DNA of 64,000 nt from Emydura subglobosa (GCA_007922225.1 ML679970.1:18216290-18280289); one strand, 5' to 3'. Shown: positions 35,811 to 47,320, counted from the stretch's first letter. Numbers and translations: made by a program. The notes: generated by a model from the sequence alone, not told the origin.

Positions 35811-37005
35811 CCATGATTTCCGTTCATTTTCTCAGACTGCTTGGAAAAATGAAATTTGAGAGGGGTGCACCCAAAATTTCCCATAAAGAGCAACAAATTC
35901 CATGTGCTGTTGTAGCCAGTTTCTCACAGTGCTAATCCTGGCCCTCCCATATGGTGTAAATATAGATATGAACATCAATAAAGATGCACACTGCTGTATA
36001 ACTTTAAGAGAATGTAGTACAGTACATAAAATAATCAGATTTTGGGTAAAGGTTTGGCTCTGTGTCATAGAATCAACATACTTGACAGGCAGATGTAGTA
36101 GAGAATTCCTATTTTCTAAGATCAACAATAACGATCCTTTGGGTTCTTGCGTTTTATTATTATATTTTGATGATAAAAAAAACTACGATATGAAGGGAGA
36201 AGATGACCAGGAAAGACCAGAAATTTACAAATCTTCCTATCTCAGCCATGCCTAAGCATGAAGGCTGTAGCGCATCATCTCAATTCAAAATGTGTACCAC
36301 CAGATATTATCTCACTGTTTGTTGCCATCAATGGAAGATAGAAACTGACATCAGAGATGCTGAACCAGGAACCGAAGCTAAAGAAAGCTTTGCAAACTCA
36401 GAAGGTATTGTAAGAAGTAACTGTGATCCTCCTGTGAAAAGCATTCACCCCAGTAGCTTTATTGACGTGAACTGGCAGCCCAGATATCCAATTAGCTTGT
36501 CTTTGTTGACATTCTCAGACCCTGTCCTGTGAGATTTACAATTCTTTTGGCATCATATTTGCATCCTTTTTGCTGTCTAGAAAATGAATCCCATAGCAGA
36601 TATGTATTGGAGGTAAAACTCTGAGCACAGAAGGGTAGGAGTTAAAAATTCCATGCCAACTAGGAAGTATATGCAATCAGATTTGCATAAATGACCTTCA
36701 CTTGTGAAAATCAAAAGTGCATGACATATTATGAGCTGAGTTCCTGTTTACATCTCCTAGATAGCAAGACAGATAGACAAAGCAAAAACAAACACAGATT
36801 AACCAGGTCCTGACTTCATCCATTCCAGCTAAAGCTGGCATATCATAAAAATGCAGCACCAGCAAATAAACTCAGTATTTGCACAAGAAAGAGTATATGT
36901 GATTATCATATTTCTAGCATTATTCTAACTTGCTTGAGCTAGTCAGTTGCATGTTTAATTTTTCTCAAACAAAAAAAAAAGACACACTTTGTTTGGACAC
37001 AAATC
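35811..37005. other. No gene recognised
   Basis: Frames of about 100-117 codons (35902-36255, 36203-36532) overlap one another and have no domain. Confidence 0.5.
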
Positions 37006-37010
37006 GATGT

Positions 37011-37150
37011 GCTGGGGTCGTTGTGGCATGAGCCTTTTGTGTCTGAGGACCTTCGTTCAAATCCCATCATAGTTCACGTGGGAAGTGAGTTTCTTAGGGA
37101 AAGCAGTGTAGCCTAGAAGGCAGAGCTCTGGATTAGAACTCAAGTAGGGT
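37011..37150 (+). mobile_element. tRNA-derived SINE head(s)
   Basis: GTTCAAATCCC at 37065-37075 fits a polymerase III B box, about 40 bases after a weak A-box-like ttgtggcatgagcc. A MIR-like head, tgtagcctagaaggcagagc, follows at 37107. The A box is poor, so the call is tentative. Confidence 0.45.
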
Positions 37151-38099
37151 AACCAGATAGCAAGTGTGAAAAATCAGTCCGGGGGGGAAAACGGAGGGGA
37201 TAATAGGTACTTATATAAGACAGGGTATCTCCTTACGAGATGGGGCAACATTTCTTACCACTAAGGGGCAAATGTGAACCAGGGGTCAGGATGCTACCCT
37301 GGGGGGACTGCGTCACCAATGTGCTTGATGGCAGTGCTGGCTGGAGAACAAGGTCCCCTCTCCCTTCAACCTCTGAAAGGGGGAGGGATGCTAGCAGACG
37401 ACTGAAGGTGCTCAGAGAACTTCCTATTGTGATGATTATCTCCCCTTGGGGTGGAAGCCCACAAGAATTGGCAAAGGATCAAAAGGCTCTGAGTGACTGC
37501 ACTGGGCTGTTCCCTGCTGGGAACCTCTGAGTGCTGAATTTGAGAGCTGAAGTTGCAGTCTGGTTTAAATCCATACCATGTGTCACCCTTGCCTTCTTCC
37601 TGAGATGAGCACACCCGTTTGGCAAGAATTGTGCACTGGGAAGGCCTAGGACTGGCATAGCAGGACTGAAGTGCATTGGCAGAGTTGTGTGAGTTCCAGG
37701 ATTAGACTAGTAGGTGGCACTGTGGGACTAGGCTGAGCTGCATTGGCAGAGCTATGGAAGAAGGGACTCCAGCGCTGGACTATGAGGGAGTATTACAAGT
37801 CAGAATGGAGGTGCCCTGGTTACAAGGCAGCATGAGGAGAGGGCTTGCAGGGGCTATAGCCAGCCCAAAATTTGCCTTCCCCCCCCCACCAGCCATCCAG
37901 TAGCAGCCACCATTCTCCAGCCCCCCAGCTCCGAAGGCAGAGCAGTCAGGACCCACCATGCTTGAGAAGAGGGGCAGGACTCTAAAAATCAGTGCCTTCC
38001 TGTTTGGCCTGCTAAGTGCACCATGACTTAGCTGCTATGCCATGTGTTTTAGTGTGCAGGGACAGTCAGTCATTCATCTACACTAGTGCTTTGTCTGTG
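37151..38099. other. No gene recognised
   Basis: A poly-C run at about 37880-37887 and GC-richer DNA with no coding signal. Confidence 0.45.
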
Positions 38100-38314
38100 A
38101 GTGTGTGACATACGGAGAGTAATTTGCAGGTGTAAAATAGTGAATGTAAAAAATGAGCACAATAGCATCAAAAAATGTACTTTAAATATGTAGCGATTTG
38201 TAGTCCTTAATGGTGTGTGCGTCAATACATTTTTTCTGAGTGGATAGGCTGGTGGCCCTTCAGGGTGCTAAAAGTGATTTGTGGCCCTCGAGCCAAAAAG
38301 GTTGGGAACCACTA
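38100..38314. mobile_element. hAT-like element, right end only
   Basis: The right end, GGTTGGGAACCACTA (38300-38314), is the reverse complement of the hAT-type terminus CAGTGGTTCCCAACC apart from the last base. It is preceded by gtggcccttcagggtgctaa-type sequence. I could not find a matching left end, so the left limit is approximate. Confidence 0.5.
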
Positions 38315-39130
38315 GCCTAAGTAAATCAGAAATGCAAAGTATCATTTCACAAGCAATCAAAGAATGAGGGTAAGAGATGAATGGCAGAAAAAGCTAAAAA
38401 CAAAATGATCAAAAACAGCACAAGAATTGCATTAAAACAGAAACTTAGTGATGAAATGACAGAACTACTACAGCACCCAGCATCCTCTCCCCTGCATTAT
38501 TCTCCTCTTGTGCACGGTCTGACCTACTTGGTATATTTTCCCACACTGAGGCCCTACCACTAAGTATCTTAGAACCCTCAAATCGCATTCCAGATTTATA
38601 ATTGCAACGCAGCTGTCAGCTTTCAGTCCTGCCATCGTATCCCTCCCATCTGTTCATCTATATAGCATTACTGCAAATGCGAGCATGAAGGCTGAAACTG
38701 TATCACTTGTGGGGACAGCAACTTGCTGCACTACTCACAGGGCCAGATGAGATCATTTGCATTTTCAAGGGCCTTGGAATCTTCCATGTTCTTAAAGAAC
38801 AGTGGATGAGAGCCCGGTCAGAAGAAGGGAAAAGGGACAAAGGCAAAAGGATCAAGTTCAGTGGTGTTACTATGGCAGCTGAGCCAACAACACAGACATC
38901 CCCCGTTTTGTTGGGCAGTGGACATTTGGCTCCAGGATGGAGCTTGGGATCCCTTGAGACCTCCATAGAGAGGCAAACCTGATACTGTAACTTTCCCAGA
39001 ACACTCCCTCCCCCGTCCAACCTTGGTGTGCTATTCCGTATCAGTCAGCCTAGGCAGTTTTAAATCCATAGGGTGAAATCAACTCAGCTGAAACACAAAC
39101 TTAGCTGAGCAGAAGGAGAGGCTCCTCCTG
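38315..39130. other. No gene recognised
   Basis: Unassigned. Overlapping frames on both strands at 38703-39020 have no domain. Confidence 0.5.
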
Positions 39131-39139
39131 AATACATTA

Positions 39140-39200
39140 ATGTGTTAATATTTGTATAGTGCTTTGAAGATGAAAAGGGCTACATTAGAGTTAAGTAGTA
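39140..39200 (+). mobile_element. MIR/L2-type 3' tail
   Basis: aatatttgtatagtgctttg followed by aagatgaaaagggctacatt, the tail block common to MIR and L2. Confidence 0.6.
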
Positions 39201-39324
39201 GCTGTAGGCCCAACCTTGAAACCCTTTCTCAATACTTACTCTGGCAAAACTCCAAATGGAAGCTAATGGCTTGTTTGCCTAAGTAAGGATTGAGTAAGTA
39301 CGGGGTAGAGGCTTCCGAGTTTAG

Positions 39325-39530
39325 CCTCAAACGAATAATAATACTTTACTCTTATAGAGCACCAAAGGCCTACACCTCCTTTCACCAAGGATCTGACATC
39401 ACTTTACAAAGGTGGGGAAGCAAACACAGAAGTTAAGTAACTTGCCCCTGTTCACACAGTCTATAGCTCAGCTGCAGGTAGAATCCAGATCTCCTGGTTC
39501 CTGTCCCCTGCACCAGCTACCAGCATGATT
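39325..39530 (-). mobile_element. MIR-like SINE
   Basis: Reverse-order blocks: aataatactttactcttata, then gacatcactttacaaaggtg, then agttaagtaacttgcccctg, then agaatccagatctcctggtt and cctgcaccagctaccagca. Confidence 0.8.
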
Positions 39531-40288
39531 CCTACAGTCCACTTCTCATTTTGAAGCCACTGTCAGGCAAAGAGAAAAATTAAGAAAATTTGTAGTTAGC
39601 AAAGTTGGCAGCATCTCATACAGGTCTGGGTCAGGACCAGAGTGTGGGAAGAGCCCCTGGGATTCCCACTTACTGGGACCATGGACATCAGATGAGGAAA
39701 CAGATGCTTTAAGTGTCTGCGTGGGTGAAACTGGTGCTCTGTCTCCTGCTAGTTCATTCCTGATACAAGCAGAGGAGTCTGCAGATGCAGAAATGACAGC
39801 TGTTGACAGTTGGAAAGGGAGTTGGAAGGAGCAGAGGAAGTACCACGCTCCACCCCAATGAAATTGAAGTAGTATGACATTGCCCTGTCAGTACCATTCA
39901 GCTTTAGTAAAGGTGCAGCCAGATCTGAGTTCTAGTAATCCTCTTGCCAAACTGTGTTGCTAGCAAACAGATGCTTGGTATCATCAGGGTCATTTCCCCT
40001 ACCCTGTTACACCAACTGGTCTGCTCCTCCCCCTCTATCCTGCTGCACCTGCCTCCAGGGGTAGATATGACCAGAGAACCTGAAAACTCTTCCAGGGATG
40101 AGGGCTGGCAGCAAAAACTCCTCAGGCTTCATGACTAATCCTTCTGATACGTATCCAAAGCCCAGGTCCCAGTTCCATACCAATGCTACAGACATACACG
40201 ATGATGCTACAGCCCATGCTCAGTATTGAGGATGCTCTGTGACATGCATTTCCAGCAGTACCTGGAGGGGCAATCGGATTGTCCTAGT
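39531..40288. other. No gene recognised
   Basis: Unassigned. Confidence 0.5.
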
Positions 40289-40293
40289 GCCAG

Positions 40294-40930
40294 TGTAACT
40301 GCCCCCCCGCCCATAACATTTTTATAAATATTATGAGCTGGACGAAACCTTATTATGGGTCGGATTAAAACCTTGCTGAGATTTGAAGCGTGTGAACTCT
40401 CCCTTCAATCACAAACCCCTACCTAAAACAAAAGGTTTATGTGAGCCCACCCAGGAATTTTGGACTGTGTAGGTGGAGGGGCTTTGATGAATATTGTTTT
40501 GGGTAGGAGTGAGTGTGGGGGGTGGGAGAGAGAGGGAGGAGGAGGAAGGTAGAGAAGACAGAACAGAGAGACTCAGAGGCAGGAAGAGAGCTAAGCAGTG
40601 GCTTGTAAGCACAGTGATATCAAGGGAAAAGCTAGAGAGAGAGAGTGCGCTTTAGGATCTGGTGTTAGCTAAGGAGATTCAAGGCTGTAAGCTCTAAGAA
40701 AATGTGTCTTTTGTTCTTTGTTCCTCCTGCATTTGGAGAAGGAAGACTCTGCACATTCCTTGTAAATAAACAAGATGTGGACAAAGAAAAATACCAGATC
40801 CATCAATTTCTACTTCCAACTGGAACATCCCAGGGGCCCAAACTTTCACTAGCCATTTGGGTCAAAAAGGAGCAATTTATATATACATATAATTACACAC
40901 ACACACGTACACATACACAAATATACACAC
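40294..40930 (+). mobile_element. Probable solo LTR, right end uncertain
   Basis: Starts TGTAACTGCCCCCCC and holds a poly-A signal (AATAAA in tgtaaataaacaag, about 40765-40770). The left flank is GCCAG. CCAG follows a CACACA at about 40931, which would give a 4-bp duplication, but the right end lies in an AC microsatellite and CACACCAG recurs at about 41116. So both the right end and the duplication are unsure. The sequence around the poly-A signal looks like a turtle LTR family from memory. Confidence 0.45.
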
Positions 40931-40933
40931 ACC
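40893..40933. repeat. (AC)n-rich simple repeat
   Basis: Interrupted AC/ATAC repeat of about 40 bases. Confidence 0.85.
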
Positions 40934-41390
40934 AGTAAATGTGAGAGTTGATCTCCCAAAAGGGCGGCAGATTGAAAGCAGAATCTTACGTCTCAAATTC
41001 TTTTTCTGGCAGAACATGGACAGTGGAAGGCAGAGATACTCCAATCAGCTCCTACTGTTATTCTGAGTGCCAGCCCCGACAACCCAAACCTTTTAAAGGC
41101 TCACAATGTGCACACCAGAAGCAGCTGCTCTTTCAACTCCCAGGGTCCATCTGGTGTGTGGACAGCTGCGCAGTCAGCAGCTGGGGGTGAGGGGACTATG
41201 ACGCATGCTGCTATTTCTGGATTGCTGCTTTATAATTTTGTATGTAACCTGTAGACCTTTATGTTCTCTGTGGCCAAATCCTGATATCTAGTCATTCCTT
41301 TCTTGGGGAAAGCTATCACTGATGTCAATGAGCCAAATCACATGATCTTTGCTCAGTCAAATTCCCTTTGACTTCAGTAGCAGCTTTGTC

Positions 41391-41722
41391 TGAGAGCTTG
41401 TCTACACAATAAAGGAAACCCCAAGGCTGGCCCATGCCAGCTGACACAGACTCACAGGTATCGGACTGTGTGGCTGTTTCATTGCTGTGTAGATTTCTGG
41501 GCTTGGCTGGAGCTTGAGTTCTGGGACCCTCCCACGCCGCAGGGTCCCAGAACTCAGGCTGCAGCTCAGGCCCCGAAGTCTACACAGCAATGAAACAGCC
41601 CCGTAGCCTGAGTTGGCTGGCATGGGCCAGCTGCAGTGTAACATCGTCAGGGGTGTGGATTTTCCAGACCCCTGAGCGACAGAGTTATACTGACATGAGT
41701 TGCTTGTGTAGACCAAGCCCCA
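41391..41722. mobile_element. Foldback hAT-like element, about 330 bp
   Basis: The ends TGAGAGCTTGTCTACACAA and (reverse complement) TGGGGCTTGGTCTACACAA are imperfect inverted repeats of the GGGCTTGTCTACAC type. Inside, a 22-bp arm at 41472-41493 is the exact reverse complement of 41579-41600, and a 16-bp arm at 41515-41530 is the exact reverse complement of 41541-41556. ggcccatgccagctg and catgggccagctg form a further outer pair (about 41425-41440 and 41621-41636). No target duplication was found. The right third (caggggtgtggattttc, then gacccctgag) matches the element at 43442-43691. Confidence 0.75.
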
Positions 41723-42529
41723 GTCAAACCCACAAAAATCTGAGTAAGAACTCCAAGAGGTGGCCCTGTGTAACTTGCCCTAGTAGGCAATTGGTGGGAT
41801 TTCACTCACAAAGTTAACATGTACAGACTGGTGTCCTCAAAGATGCTTGAGGCTTGTTAAGAAAAACAAAGGAGCATCTGGAAAGTGTTGGAGGACCATT
41901 AAGATAATAGCTCTGCATACAGGATTATCCCCTCCAATCAGAAGGAATCCTACCAAACCAGGCAGTTTGCAGTTTTCATACAAGTTAGCAGATTGGAGTG
42001 AAACCCTAGGCTCCACCATAGTTTTTAAATTGACATGACTCATGTGAAAACTACAAAGGGCCTTCTCTTCAATAGGAAGTTCTCATTTTAGCTAATATGA
42101 GATAAGAACACATCCTTTTTTCCCTTAGTGAAGACAAGGCCTTACTGGACAGTTTCAGGGCTATCTAAGTACTTATGTCCTATCACCATAATATCAGAGC
42201 GAGCACATTTCCTGGACACAGGTAATAGTAATTTTTACCAGTACAAATTCAATTTTTAATAGGCCATTTCATACCACAGAGGGGTCACTTTTTGTGATGG
42301 TTGTTTTGTTTCCCCCAAAGTGACATTTTCACATAGGAACTTACAAAAATTCAAATTTTTGTTTGGCAAGTTTCAAAGTGAAAGTTGATCTGTGCCAGAA
42401 TAATATTTCAAAATTTTACATTTTGTAGCTGTTGAGTTCTTTTCTTTCCCCTGCAAGAAAAAAACAGGACCAGATAGGGTGAAAACAGACTTATTTTCAC
42501 TGTGAAGGTGGCTATGACTGAGCCAAAAA

Positions 42530-42535
<6 letters not shown>
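41723..42535. other. No gene recognised
   Basis: Unassigned, AT-rich. Confidence 0.5.

Positions 42536-42561
<26 letters not shown>
42536..42561. repeat. Poly-A run, 26 bases
   Basis: An uninterrupted A run followed by a G/A-rich segment. Confidence 0.95.
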
Positions 42562-42929
42562 GGGGAGGGGGAGAGGAAGGGAAGGCAGGGGGAAAGCAAT
42601 TTTCTAGCCCTTATGTTTGCAAAGAAAAGCTTGAAAATGTGAACCCTGAAGGCTATGACACCAGGAGACAAACAACCCACAAGTTGTTGTACTTTAAAAA
42701 TCTCAATTTTTAAGTTAATTTTATGATTTTCTAGGACCTCACTCATGATTTTTGAATGCTTGGAGTTGGCAATACTGAGTTTAAGTAATGAATAAACGAT
42801 TTAACTAAAAACAGTCCTTGTTTTCAATTACATCATTTATTAAAACAAGAGCAATGGGCATATTCACAGGATCTGACCCTCAGCCCTTTATCACGTCTTT
42901 CCTCTTATTCATGTCCAGAACAGTGTCGA

Positions 42930-43204
42930 TTGCCATAGAATCTGAGTGCCTATCACATGAATGGTTCTATTGTTTGCAATGAGTGAGGGATCAAGGTTGC
43001 ACACCACCTTTTCAGCAGTACTACCACCTGGTGGGTTATTCCTCATTTTGTTGTTGTGCATTTGATTTTTCCTTCTTAACTGCAATGCTTTGCACTTGTC
43101 TTTACTGAACTTCATCATATTGATTTCAGACCAATTCTCCAATTTATCAAGTTCATTCTGAATTCTAATCTTGCCATCCAAAATGCTTGCAATCCTTCCC
43201 ATCT
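42930..43204 (-). mobile_element. CR1-type LINE, downstream half of a split copy
   Basis: On the minus strand this reads KIRIQNELDKLENWSEINMM, then MKFSKDKCKALQLRRKN. These follow the reverse transcriptase catalytic motif in CR1 ORF2. The left end is truncated at about 42930. It joins, across the inserted LTR, to the upstream half at 44569-45330: the order and orientation match one copy. Confidence 0.88.
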
Positions 43205-43441
43205 TGTTGCCAAGGACACCAAGCACCCCTATATTTACAGCCCGCATGCTCTCATAATAATCTTTGTACAAAATGTACTTTGTGAAGTATCATTTGAAAA
43301 CTAATAACTCAGATGAAAAATATTCTTGCATGATGTATGTACATGATGTATATTAAGAGAGTTATGAATATATGCTGGAATTAATACTAAAGCATGTGTA
43401 AATCAGGTATTTGAGGGGGAGTTGTTAAATAGGTGTATCTT

Positions 43442-43691
43442 AGGGCTTGTCTACACTTAAAATGCTGCACTCCGCTGCTGTAGCGCTTCAGGGAAGATAT
43501 TACCTACACTGATGGGAGGGGTTCTCCCATCAGCATAGATAATCCACCTCCCTGAGAGGCAGTAGCTCCCATTAACCTAGCTCTTTCTACACTAGGGTTA
43601 GGTTAGTTTAATTACATTGCTCAGGGGTGTGGATTTTTCACACCCCTGAATGACAGTTATACTGACCTAATTTCCTAGTGTAGACCAGCCC
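43442..43691. mobile_element. hAT-like non-autonomous element nested in the LTR
   Basis: Ends AGGGCTTGTCTACACT and (reverse complement) TGGGCTGGTCTACACTA. The interior has foldback segments, such as gatgggaggggttctcccatc, and ctcaggggtgtgg against cacacccctgaatg. The second LTR copy (60406-61577) lacks this segment, showing it came later. No clear 8-bp duplication remains. Confidence 0.85.
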
Positions 43692-43840
43692 ACAGACAAA
43701 GAAATGTGTATTTGATTCTCTGACCAGCCAGATAGTCAAGCAAAGACAATGAAGGTCCAAATGTACAGATAAGTAGAAAACAGGATTAGGGGAGGCAGAT
43801 GACAGGGAACAGAACAATTTGCATTTTAGCAAACACAGGT

Positions 43841-43855
43841 GGGGGGGGGGGGGGG
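43841..43855. repeat. Poly-G run, 15 bases
   Basis: Inside the LTR. The related LTR has a G-rich stretch at the matching place (60716-60735). Confidence 0.9.
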
Positions 43856-44568
43856 CGGGAAAGAGTATGGCGCCTCCTTCATGAGACTCCATGGAACTGA
43901 ATATAGGAGAGAAACCTCCTTAGGCAAAGACGACAAGGGAAGCCAGCATTTTGTACTTCTGTGGAAGGTCCTTGCTGAGGGAAAGTCAGCTATGGCTGAG
44001 AAGAAAGACTGGTGAGAGAAGCCATCTTGAACAAAGCTTGTATCTTGTTAGATTAAGTTTTAGACTTTTAGATGCATATTTGGCTTTGTTTTACTTGCAT
44101 CTCTATCTTCATTCCTTACACTCAAACCTATGTATTTTTGCTGATAAATTTATTTTATTTTTTACCTTAAACCAACTCAGTGCTGTGTTTAAAACGGAAG
44201 GGTGCATTTACCTCCAGTTAAATGAATACACTGTGATGTGTTTTGTGTCTTTAGAGGAACAAACAAACCATACCGTTTCTCTGAACTGTCCAGGAGAGGC
44301 TGGAGATTGCAGAGCATGCAGTTTGGGGAAAATTCAGGAATGGGAGTATGTTGGGGTGACCCTGCTGGTTGCTACCCAGGCTGGTGGAAGCAAGAGGGAG
44401 TTTGTAGACCGTCTCAGAGCTGTTGAACCACAGCTGAACTCAGGGTTTTACCTGCATGCTGGCAGGCTGCTTGGGAGCTACAACAGCAAAGCCTTGTGAG
44501 GCACCCAAGGTTGCAGGGCAGGAAGTGACAACCCCTCACTGGTCTAGATTGTACCTCAGAATGTAACA

Positions 44569-45330
44569 GTGCCATCTGAAAATGTTATAAGCATACTCCT
44601 GCACTCTATTATCCAAGTCAAATGAAAGTATTGAATAACCCAGGACTGATCCCTGTGGGACCCCACTAGATATGCCCTCCCAGTTTGACAACGAACCATT
44701 GATAACTAGTCTCTGAGCATGGTCTTTCAGCCAGTTGTGCACCCACTTTATAGTAATTCCATCTAGACCACATTTTCTTAGTTTGCTTATGACAATGTTA
44801 TGTAGAACTCTTGTCAAAAGCCTTATTAAAATCCAGATACATCACATTTACTGCTTTCCCCTTATCCACTAGGCCAGTAACCCTGTCAAAGAAGGAAATT
44901 AGGTTGGTTTGGCATGATTTGTTCATGCCAGATCCGTGCTGGCTGTTCTTTATAACTCTGTTATCCTCCCGATGCTTACACATTGATTGGTTAATTTGTT
45001 CCAGCATCTTTCCAGGTATCGAAGTTAGGCTGACTGGTCAATAATTCCCTAGGTCCTCTTTGTTCCCCTTTTTAAAAGATAAGCATTACGTTTGCCCTTC
45101 TCCAGTCCTCTGGGACCTCACTTGGCCTCCACAAGTTCCTAAAGATAATTGCTAATGGTTCTGAGATTGCTTCTGCTAGTTCCTTAAGTAACCTTGGATG
45201 AATTTCATCAGGCTTTGCTGACTTGAATGCATCTAATTTACCTTAATATTTTTAAATCTCTTCTGTCCCTATTTTGGCTTTCATTCCTTCACCCTTGTAG
45301 TTAATATTGATTACCCATAACTCACTCAAT
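44569..45330 (-). mobile_element. CR1-type LINE, upstream half of the split copy
   Basis: On the minus strand from right to left: NKSCQTNLISFFDRVTGLVD, then NVMYLDFNKAFDK (frame shift), then GLDGITIKWVHNWLKDHAQ and SSGVPQGSVLG. These are RT-domain blocks in order. Beyond, next to the LTR, comes the place of the FADD catalytic motif, reading FSDGT-like sequence (gtgccatctgaaaatg on the plus strand). The LTR broke the element there. The right end, at about 45330, fades out. Confidence 0.88.
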
Positions 45331-45593
45331 TCTGGAAATGGGGGAGGGGGCTACTCTTCTTTTCCTCACATGCCTGAAAAGTCTGTGCATAAAGTGACTA
45401 TGTTGCTGCACAACATTGCAAGGTCCTGCTCTGTGCTTGATTAAGCCACAGGATTCCTTCTTGGAACAGAAAATACTCCTAGCATCCTTAGCCTTTGACA
45501 CAAAATGTTTGTTTTGCTTCCAGTTGCCCAGCATATACAGTAGAGAATGTGGCGACAACATAATATCTAGTGACCGGCACTCGCCCCCGCTCA
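45331..45593. other. No gene recognised
   Basis: Unassigned. A CG-rich edge (gaccggcactcgcccccgc) directly precedes the gap. Confidence 0.45.
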
Positions 45594-45603
45594 NNNNNNN
45601 NNN
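45594..45603. other. Assembly gap, 10 Ns
   Basis: Ten N characters. The true length is unknown. The left edge is GC-rich, a frequent cause of gaps. Confidence 1.
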
Positions 45604-47320
45604 CTGCGTGGTGCTTGGTAACCTGGGGATTCCTTTACCTGTCTACAACAGAGAACACAGAAAACATTCAATATAGTTGGAGTTTGTTGCAATGGGAATG
45701 GAGAAGAGTATTTGTGCATAGCAAAACAAAAAGCTCACCTGCAACTTTTCCTTCTGCATTGTTTGATATGTGCTATTTCTTAGCCAGAGTAGGAGGGAAA
45801 ATCATGCGATTTAATCAGTCCAATACTAGTGTTCAATGCACAGGACAAAACTCACCTCTGGTGGCCAGAACCAGCAATAAGTGGGTTAATAGTTCCTTTC
45901 ATCCCTACCTCATCTGCATTCTACTAATCAAAGAGGGATGACAACCTTTCCCCCAGACCTATATGGATAGGCGCACACACACACAATCAGTCATCAGTGT
46001 CCTCCCGAAGATACAGGATGCCACAGGACAACAGAGCTCCCTGTGCTCATCTACATGAAAATGCCAATCTCAGCGAGGACCTTATTCTACATACCTTGTG
46101 AACCACAAAACTCCCATTCACTTCAAAGGGGACTTGTTGCATGCAAGGACCACAGAATTGGATCCACAATCTGCACCCCCCTACATGCACATACATTGAC
46201 ATAACACTGCTATGCCTGCATGCACATCCGTACATTTCACTAGCACCTTCTCTGAATAATGCAGAATCCTCAGGGCTCACAGTTCATCCAGCCTGTTTTG
46301 TAAAGCTTACCGTAACTACTGTCTGTTCTGTACATGCATTTTGGGTTCGATCCTACAGGCCTAATTAATTTAAGTGGTCCCATTGACTTCACTGGGGCCA
46401 CTTTTATACGAGTCAGGGCTGCAGATCTGGGCTCCCACTGGGAGCATGCTGTAGGTCTCTTGCTGCTGCACGAGGGGAAGGAAGACTGTATTCATTCCAA
46501 ATGTTAATTGCATCCTTGTGATTGCAAAGAGAACAGCCTGACTGCAGTTCCTCTGTGCTCTTCGCTCTTCACTTCTTTTTTCCTTTTGCACCAAACAGAC
46601 AATTTAATCTGCCTGAGGGAACCTTTTGAGAATGTATCATCTGTAACAAGCTCCTGCTGGCAGCAGCTGGATTGGGACACAAGGATTGGAAAGGCAGACC
46701 CCATTAGTTCAGGCTGAACCTGGCATGGGTCTATGCAGCAGCACCTCTCCAACCTACCCTCAAGTTTGCCCCTTGCACTCTTTGAACATTCTGGGCTGTT
46801 CCTCACTGCCCGAGATATCATCAAGAATGAGAACAACTCTCAGAGCTCGTGCAGTTAAATTGCTGCCCTGGATTTGCTGCGCCTATGACACACATTCTGT
46901 GCATGTAAGGCAGGCCAGAGAATCCATCTAAAAAAAAGAAATCTAGTGGAGCTGCTTCACATGGCAAACCAACTTTGGGATTATAAGAGTAAATGATGCC
47001 TGCCCTGTGCTGATGGGCTAGAGAGAGGTGGAGGTGACAGGACACAGGAACCTTCCCCATCAATGTACACATAAAGCAGCTATAATTTGGCCCCCAGAGC
47101 TCCAGTACATAAGGAGAATGGAAGGACAGCTAGAGCTGACCAAACCAGAGGGGGAGAGTGTCTGCATGTAGCAGGACATAGCTAGCCCCCAGCGCCCTGA
47201 GCATGGACGAGCACAGTAAGCGTGGCAAGAATTCTCTCACTCTCCCCAGCACCTAGAAGGCACTACACACACTCCAACTCCCGACCAGCCCAGCTCTGCT
47301 TCTTATGTGGCATAAGTTAG
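45604..47320. other. No gene recognised
   Basis: Contains two copies of the recurring palindrome: cccattcacttcaaagg at 46113-46129 and cccattgacttcactggg at 46379-46396. Overlapping frames at 46370-46936 have no domain. Confidence 0.5.

Larger units (their letters stand above)
43205..44568 (+). mobile_element. Solo LTR inserted into CR1, itself carrying a hAT-like element
   Basis: It matches the LTR at 60406-61577 from end to end: shared blocks are aatctttgtacaaaa, gaaatgtgtattt, aagttttagacttttagatg, ctgtccaggagag and gaggcacccaagg, and the end gaatgtaaca/gaatgtgaca. The CR1 sequence resumes at gtgccatctg on the right. On the left the edge is blurred (tgttgccaaggacacc), where CR1 and LTR starts look alike, so the start could be 43205-43212. 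Removing the nested element leaves about 1.1 kb, close to the length of the other copy. A 182-codon open frame at 43951-44499 lies inside it and has no domain. Confidence 0.85.

Noticed and set aside
43951..44499. 182-codon plus-strand open frame, the longest in the window
   Set aside because: Lies wholly inside the LTR at 43205-44568. The related LTR at 60406 does not keep a matching frame of this length, so it is chance.
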